This document shows, in pieces, positions 31,091-34,931 of a DNA stretch of 34,931 nt (positions are counted from its first letter, which is position 1; the number at the start of each line of letters is the position of its first letter). The position numbers and the translations under genes are program-made. The notes beneath the pieces are model-generated. The model had not been told where the DNA came from. It did no database searches and saw only the letters and a program-made list of their open reading frames with translations. This stretch comes from Ktedonobacteraceae bacterium (GTDB lineage Bacteria; Chloroflexota; Ktedonobacteria; Ktedonobacterales; Ktedonobacteraceae), in the NCBI GenBank assembly GCA_025928885.1, contig JAICIM010000004.1:1-34931 (forward strand). Reading direction: 5' to 3'.

Positions 31091-31345
31091 TTATCTGTTT
31101 TCTTTTGGGGCCATTGCCCAGAAAAGCAGGATGACAAAGGCGAAGAAGACCACAATCATTAAAACCATCAATGGATCAACGACGCCACTGACAGGCCACT
31201 GAAAGACGACAGCGGCAATAACATAGGCCAGCCAGGCCAGGCCGAGAGACGGAATAATATACAGCCAGTTGAACCGTGAACGGAAATCGAGTCCACGAGA
31301 ACTGCCGCTTGTAGTGTATTCAAGATCTGTATCAATTGGCTCCAT
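31091..31345 (-). CDS. Small two-span membrane protein
   Basis: An 84-residue protein. A polar N-terminus (MEPIDTDLEYTTSGSS) precedes two hydrophobic helices: about 29-48 (YIIPSLGLAWLAYVIAAVVF) and about 58-76 (LMVLMIVVFFAFVILLFWAM), ending APKENR. ATG 31345 has GAGGAAGG 8 bases upstream; an upstream ATG at 31369 would place the site inside the gene. No family is recognised. Convergent with the BtuF-like gene. Confidence 0.72.
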   Translation of the reverse strand: MEPIDTDLEYTTSGSSRGLDFRSRFNWLYIIPSLGLAWLAYVIAAVVFQWPVSGVVDPLMVLMIVVFFAFVILLFWAMAPKENR

Positions 31346-31399
31346 GCAAATACCTTCCTCAAAGATCAAATGTCGTTCGCGAGATACGCGCGGTGGCGA

Positions 31400-31438
31400 G
31401 CCGAAATCTCATTACGCAGGTAAATAAGTTATTTCGGC
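31400..31438. repeat. Inverted repeat upstream of the small membrane protein gene
   Basis: GCCGAAAT (31400-31407) and ATTTCGGC (31431-31438) form a perfect 8-bp stem around 23 bases, 55 bases before the start of the minus-strand gene at 31345. Could be a leader structure or operator. Confidence 0.4.
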
Positions 31439-31557
31439 AACTTCGAGCAATGCATGCAGACTACGCATGATAGCCTGCATATGCTAGCTTAATACAGTCC
31501 TAATTATAGTCCTAACCTCCACCGAACGCAACCGCCTGCCCCCAATCTCTGATGAGC

Positions 31558-31583
31558 AATAAAAAAACGGCCAGAAAAGGCCG
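31558..31583 (-). terminator. Intrinsic terminator of the small HTH-like gene
   Basis: On the minus strand, CGGCC (31583-31579), 6-base loop, GGCCG (31572-31568), then seven T (31567-31561). It sits 8 bases after the stop codon of the gene at 31591. Confidence 0.85.
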
Positions 31584-31590
31584 ATGAGCG

Positions 31591-31806
31591 TTATGCGACA
31601 GAGATCTGGGAAGAGCCGGGCCATTGTTCAGAACCCGAAGACGCGGTAGGAGGTTGAGAGACGGAAGGAAGAGGACGAGACTTGTTGAAATAGCGGCGTA
31701 GTTCTCGTGCGTTGATCGTATACATGTCATCGTCAAGAGTCACGGAGACATGGCCCTCGGCAATCGCGCAACACACATCAGCAAGAGTCGGGATACGGTC
31801 GGTCAC
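31591..31806 (-). CDS. Small excisionase/HTH-like protein, GTG start
   Basis: A 71-residue protein from GTG 31806. GGGAGG lies 6 bases upstream, and a classic terminator follows the stop, which together argue for a real gene. Residues 5-45 (IPTLADVCCAIAEGHVSVTL then YTINARELRRYFNKS) resemble a small winged/MerR-type excisionase: a first helix, a turn, and a YxI-x3-ELRRYF ending. The tail is Ser/Pro/Gln-rich. It lies 190 bases after rimM on the same strand, in the place where trmD is usually found. DNA binding is inferred from pattern only. A perfect 12-bp palindrome (31893-31904) is upstream. Confidence 0.58.
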   Translation of the reverse strand: MTDRIPTLADVCCAIAEGHVSVTLDDDMYTINARELRRYFNKSRPLPSVSQPPTASSGSEQWPGSSQISVA

Positions 31807-31892
31807 AAGACACCTCCCTACGAAATACTGTGATGCTCTACGTATTGACGTAAGCTTCGGCAGGCTCTTTGAGAGAACAAGGCCCACACCAC

Positions 31893-31904
31893 CTACACGT
31901 GTAG
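31893..31904. promoter_or_regulatory. 12-bp perfect palindrome
   Basis: CTACACGTGTAG is fully self-complementary and lies about 90 bases before the small HTH-like gene, after rimM. It may be an operator; nothing in the window identifies the binder. Confidence 0.35.
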
Positions 31905-31996
31905 AGAACCCATCTGGTTTCAGCAAGCTCCACTATAAACAAGAACACAAGGTCGGTTCTCTTTATTCCTCCTGGCGAAAGAGAAAAAGCCGACGA

Positions 31997-32572
31997 TTAC
32001 ACCTCCTCTTCATCCTCAGATTCGGGGCCAGATGTATCGACGACGGCCTCATCATCGATCAACCCCTTGATAGGATCAATATACATCTTCCGGCGGATAA
32101 GGTCAACCTGTTTCACGATGGCCTTGACGGCGGGGATAAGGTATTGCTGCTTATCTGGTCCCTTCACAACATACACGTCGTTGCCACCGGTCGTAATAAT
32201 ATCAACAATAACGCCAATGACGCGATCCGCAAGCGTTGCGACCTGCAAACCCAGGATATCATGTTGATAATAGGAGTCGGGAGGCAACTCGGCCAGTTGA
32301 TCGAGGGGGATACACAAATCCTGATTGCGCAGTGGCTCGGCGGCGGTTGCATCCCCAATGCCGCGCAGTTTGAGCAGGAGCACATCGCCTTTATACGGGC
32401 GCACCCCTTCAATAACATAGCGCCGATGCTCGGAACCGACATACACGGCTTCGAGATTGGCAAAGCGGTCGGGAATATCAGAAAGAGATTTGACTTTGAA
32501 TTCGCCGCGCAAACCAAAAAGGGCCACTATTTTACCGATAGTAGCCCATTCTGTCTCGTTTTGCATTGGCAT
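31997..32572 (-). CDS. rimM: Ribosome maturation factor RimM
   Basis: A 191-residue RimM, which binds S19 and assists 16S rRNA maturation in the 30S head. Family text: ATIGKIVALFGLRGEFKVKS at the N-terminus, then VEGVRPYKGDVLLLK-like (here IEGVRPYKGDVLLLKLRG), and the PRC-barrel part DILGLQVATLADRVIGVIVDI, NDVYVVKGPDKQQYLIPAVKAIV. The Glu-rich tail (PESEDEEEV) is an ordinary extension. GAAGGC is 9 bases before ATG. It follows khpA by 54 bases within the S16 operon; the usual trmD and rplS are not found in the next 1 kb. Confidence 0.93.
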   Translation of the reverse strand: MPMQNETEWATIGKIVALFGLRGEFKVKSLSDIPDRFANLEAVYVGSEHRRYVIEGVRPYKGDVLLLKLRGIGDATAAEPLRNQDLCIPLDQLAELPPDSYYQHDILGLQVATLADRVIGVIVDIITTGGNDVYVVKGPDKQQYLIPAVKAIVKQVDLIRRKMYIDPIKGLIDDEAVVDTSGPESEDEEEV

Positions 32573-32626
32573 AACGCACTGCCTTCTACGTGATGCTTGC
32601 TCGACTATCCGAAGATCGCACGAACG

Positions 32627-32857
32627 TTAAATGATCTCCAGAGAAGTATGGCGACCTTCGCGCGTACCACCGGCACGCAAGAGGGTGCGCATAGCTTTGG
32701 CAACTCGCCCCTGGCGACCAATCACTTTGCCAAAGTCATCAGCACCGACGTGCAATTCCAACACTAAGGCATTGCGGTCGTTGCGCACTTCGCGAACCTG
32801 TACTGCCGAAGGATCATCCACCAGTGACTGAGCAACATACTCAATCAGTTTACGCAT
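32627..32857 (-). CDS. khpA: KH-domain RNA-binding protein KhpA
   Basis: A 76-residue KH protein: MRKLIEYVAQSLVDDPSAVQ, then LHVGADDFGKVIGRQGRVAK with the GxxG loop (GRQG) that contacts RNA, ending LRAGGTREGRHTSLEII. KhpA with KhpB influences RNA processing and cell-size control in Firmicutes and others. The length and position between rpsP and rimM are standard. AAGGT is 7-9 bases before ATG. It begins 21 bases after rpsP. Confidence 0.93.
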   Translation of the reverse strand: MRKLIEYVAQSLVDDPSAVQVREVRNDRNALVLELHVGADDFGKVIGRQGRVAKAMRTLLRAGGTREGRHTSLEII

Positions 32858-32878
32858 ATAACTACCTTACTTCAGACT

Positions 32879-33160
32879 CTACTGAGCGTCAGGAGCAGCA
32901 GTTGTCTGAGAGGAACGCTCGACGATGCCAGCACGCTGGAGCAGCGAAAGCACCGACTCGGTAGGCTGAGCACCTTTTTTGAGCCAGTCGAGAGCCTTTT
33001 CCTTGTCGATATTGATCGCGGAAGGCTCGACACGTGGGTTATACCACCCGATATTTTCAATGATACGACCATCGCGTGGAGAACGGGCATCTGCCACCAC
33101 AACACGATAGCTAGGGGCTTTCTTCATCCCCGTACGTTTTAAGCGAATCTTAACGGCCAT
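32879..33160 (-). CDS. rpsP: 30S ribosomal protein S16
   Basis: A 93-residue S16. It opens [20 protein letters not shown] and has [21 protein letters not shown] and [19 protein letters not shown], all typical. The start is ATG 33160; the in-frame extension to 33238 is unrelated to S16. GAGGTGAGAG precedes the ATG by about 11 bases. It is the first gene of rpsP-khpA-rimM, driven by a strong promoter at 33300-33328. Confidence 0.96.
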   Translation of the reverse strand: MAVKIRLKRTGMKKAPSYRVVVADARSPRDGRIIENIGWYNPRVEPSAINIDKEKALDWLKKGAQPTESVLSLLQRAGIVERSSQTTAAPDAQ

Positions 33161-33299
33161 GCTTTTTCTACTCTCACCTCTTCCCCACTCAATGGGGTTG
33201 TTTGCACTTTCAGTTTTATACTTGCAGCAGCGCCACATGCGAGAGGTAGCGCCAACACCAGATATCTACCTGATAGTGATCCTGAACTTCGGCTAGACT

Positions 33300-33328
33300 A
33301 GGATAGCATGCGGCAAAAAAATTGTCAA
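33300..33328 (-). promoter_or_regulatory. Predicted sigma70 promoter of the rpsP operon
   Basis: Minus strand consensus TTGACA (33328-33323), 17-base spacer, TATCCT (33305-33300). It leaves a leader of about 133 bases before rpsP, long enough for autogenous control. Confidence 0.75.
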
Positions 33329-33360
33329 CTTTGTTTGAGAACCTTTTGCCTACCCAAAGC

Positions 33361-33389
33361 TTGCCCTCCTGCACGATACAGTGTACACT
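33361..33389 (+). promoter_or_regulatory. Predicted sigma70 promoter of pyk
   Basis: TTGCCC (33361-33366), 17-base spacer, TACACT (33384-33389), about 96 bases before the pyk start codon. Confidence 0.55.
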
Positions 33390-33485
33390 CCTCTTAGCAG
33401 CGGGACAGAGCGGTCCTTTTTATCTACCAGAGTCGCAAGACAAGAGCAATCATCCCATTATTAACGAATATAGAGGAATAGAACT

Positions 33486-34931
33486 ATGCGCCGAACAAAA
33501 ATCGTCTGTACCATCGGACCGGCGACCAGCAGTGAGGAACGTATCGAAGCGCTCATACGAGCAGGCATGAACGTTGCGCGGCTCAATTTCTCACATGGCA
33601 AGCAGGAAGAGCACGCCACCGTCATAACACGCATACGGGAGATCTCCGGTCGCCTCGGCTGCCCCATCGCCATCCTGCAAGACCTCCAGGGACCAAAGAT
33701 CCGCGTAGGATCGCTTCAGGACGGGAAACCAATTCAACTGGTCGATCAAACAGAAGTGATTATTACCAGCCGTCCGGTCGCGGGCAATTCGCAGACCATC
33801 CCCACCACCTACAAACAACTCCCCCAGGATGTAAAACCCGGCGACCGCATCCTCTTAGACGACGGCCTTATGGAGCTACGCGTTCTCAGTGCCGACGAGA
33901 GCGATGTCCGTTGTCAGGTTATTCACGGCGGACTGCTCAAAGAACATAAGGGCATTAACCTGCCCGGAGTAGCGGTCAGCACCCCGGCCTTAACGGAAAA
34001 GGATCGCGACGACTTACACTTCGGGATCACACATGGGGTCGATTACATCGCGCTCAGTTTTGTGCGTAGACCAGAAGACGTGATAGCAGCCCGCGAACTC
34101 GTCCACGAATATCAGGTCGAGCATCAGGGCAAAAACAGGCAGGCAGACATTCCTCTGATCGTCAAACTGGAGAAGCCAGAGGCAGTCGCACGTCTGGACG
34201 ACATTCTCAAAGTCGCGGACGGGATCATGGTAGCGCGAGGAGACCTGGGAGTAGAGATGTCGCTGGAAAAAGTGCCGCTGATCCAGAAGCGCGTGATCGC
34301 TCGTTGCAATCAGCTAGGACTGCCAGTCATCACAGCCACACAAATGCTGGAATCGATGATTATCAATTCCCGTCCTACTCGCGCCGAAGTCACAGATATA
34401 TCGAACGCCATTTTGGACGGAACCGATGCCATCATGCTGAGCGCTGAAACGGCCACTGGAGCCTATCCTATCGAGGCGGTCCAGATGATGGTAAGAATCG
34501 CTCTGGAGACCGAAGCGGGCGGGAGAACGGCTCAACAGCCAGAGTGCCAGCAACTCACGCAAACACGTGCCGTGAGCCATGCCGCCCGAGCGTTGGCGGA
34601 AGAGGCAAGCGTCAAAGCCATCATCGTCCTGACGCGTTCGGGAAATTCTGCTAACTTGATCTCCAAAGATCGCCCCCGCACACCGATCATCGCCTATACT
34701 CCTTCTGAACACGTCTATCGCCAGCTGACCCTCTGGTGGGGAGTCTGGCCATATTGCATTGAATTGAAAGGGACGACGGAAGACCTGATAGAGGCGGTGG
34801 AGCAGCGCTTGCTGGAAGATAAAATCGTGCTACATGGCGAAAATGTCGTCATTATGGGAGGCATGCCGGTAGCGAGTCGAGCACGCACGAATTTTGTGAA
34901 GCTGCATCATGTTGATCTCAATCATCGCTAA
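33486..34931 (+). CDS. pyk: Pyruvate kinase
   Basis: A complete 481-residue pyruvate kinase, ending with TAA at the last base of the window. It converts phosphoenolpyruvate and ADP to pyruvate and ATP, in the cytosol. Key parts: MRRTKIVCTIGPATSS and NVARLNFSHG at the N-terminus; a B domain (about 70-170); the active-site segment IVKLEKPEAV with its catalytic Lys; VARGDLGVE; and VITATQMLESMI. The C-terminal domain (about 355-481, with ALAEEASVKAIIVLTRSG) is the allosteric part; there is no extra PEP-utiliser-like domain. AGAGGA is 9 bases before ATG. It is divergent from the S16 operon. Confidence 0.96.
   Translation: MRRTKIVCTIGPATSSEERIEALIRAGMNVARLNFSHGKQEEHATVITRIREISGRLGCPIAILQDLQGPKIRVGSLQDGKPIQLVDQTEVIITSRPVAGNSQTIPTTYKQLPQDVKPGDRILLDDGLMELRVLSADESDVRCQVIHGGLLKEHKGINLPGVAVSTPALTEKDRDDLHFGITHGVDYIALSFVRRPEDVIAARELVHEYQVEHQGKNRQADIPLIVKLEKPEAVARLDDILKVADGIMVARGDLGVEMSLEKVPLIQKRVIARCNQLGLPVITATQMLESMIINSRPTRAEVTDISNAILDGTDAIMLSAETATGAYPIEAVQMMVRIALETEAGGRTAQQPECQQLTQTRAVSHAARALAEEASVKAIIVLTRSGNSANLISKDRPRTPIIAYTPSEHVYRQLTLWWGVWPYCIELKGTTEDLIEAVEQRLLEDKIVLHGENVVIMGGMPVASRARTNFVKLHHVDLNHR

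Larger units (their letters stand above)
33161..33485. other. Divergent promoter region between the S16 operon and pyk
   Basis: About 325 bases without a gene. It contains the two predicted promoters listed at 33300-33328 (minus) and 33361-33389 (plus), only about 30 bases apart, and about 140 bases of rpsP leader. Confidence 0.7.

Noticed and set aside
31712-32593. 293-residue plus-strand open frame opposite rimM
   Set aside because: Antisense shadow of RimM, which is clear on the minus strand.

Overview
The window (about 35 kb, roughly 52-54 % G+C by eye) looks like a chromosomal segment of a Chloroflexota bacterium, most probably class Ktedonobacteria. This is inferred from three large PknB-type kinase/WD40 proteins in tandem, an HTH-GAF regulator, a QueA/ComM/S16/RimM/pyruvate kinase housekeeping background, Gram-positive-like AGGAGG ribosome binding sites and sigma70-like promoters. 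No 16S gene or other definitive taxonomic marker is present. No tRNA, rRNA, CRISPR array or prophage was seen.

Layout, left to right. (1) 1-2060: the 3' end of queA, interrupted at its stop codon by a tnpB-only IS200/IS605-type element (about 434-1728), then a small ribbon-helix-helix gene that was probably once directly downstream of queA. (2) 2059-6740, minus strand: comM (YifB), an MFS exporter, a MoaD/ThiS-like protein and a two-domain thiosulfate sulfurtransferase. A striking three-copy operator-like repeat overlaps the sulfurtransferase promoter. (3) 6739-9197, minus: a FecCD-type permease and an ATPase with an unusual C-terminal domain. (4) 9386-13900: two SDR oxidoreductases, a 48-residue membrane protein, a DUF971 protein, a membrane-anchored coiled-coil/pentapeptide protein and a methyltransferase. 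(5) 14274-18294: an HTH-GAF regulator with a jelly-roll protein, a cupin, clpP, a small hypothetical protein and an XRE regulator with two palindromic sites in its own leader. (6) 18369-22380, minus: a GlsB/YeaQ membrane protein, a PAP2 phosphatase, and a probable operon dhaL-dhaM-cupin-zinc alcohol dehydrogenase that lacks dhaK. (7) 22934-29989: three consecutive Ser/Thr kinase-WD40 genes. (8) 30064-34931: a cytosolic BtuF-like protein, small genes, the S16 operon (rpsP-khpA-rimM, minus) and, divergently, a complete pyruvate kinase gene ending at the last base.

The most unusual signal is in the three kinases. Each has an N-terminal cytoplasmic kinase, a Pro/Gln/Thr-rich linker of very different length and sequence, then a conserved internal twin-arginine block directly before the single membrane helix, then a WD40 propeller. 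This suggests that a pre-folded propeller is exported through the Tat pathway while the kinase stays inside. Other notable points are the IS element supplying the present queA stop codon, the MoaD-like protein without a terminal Gly-Gly, the dhaL/dhaM pair without dhaK, and the 16-mer operator repeated three times at 6693-6741.
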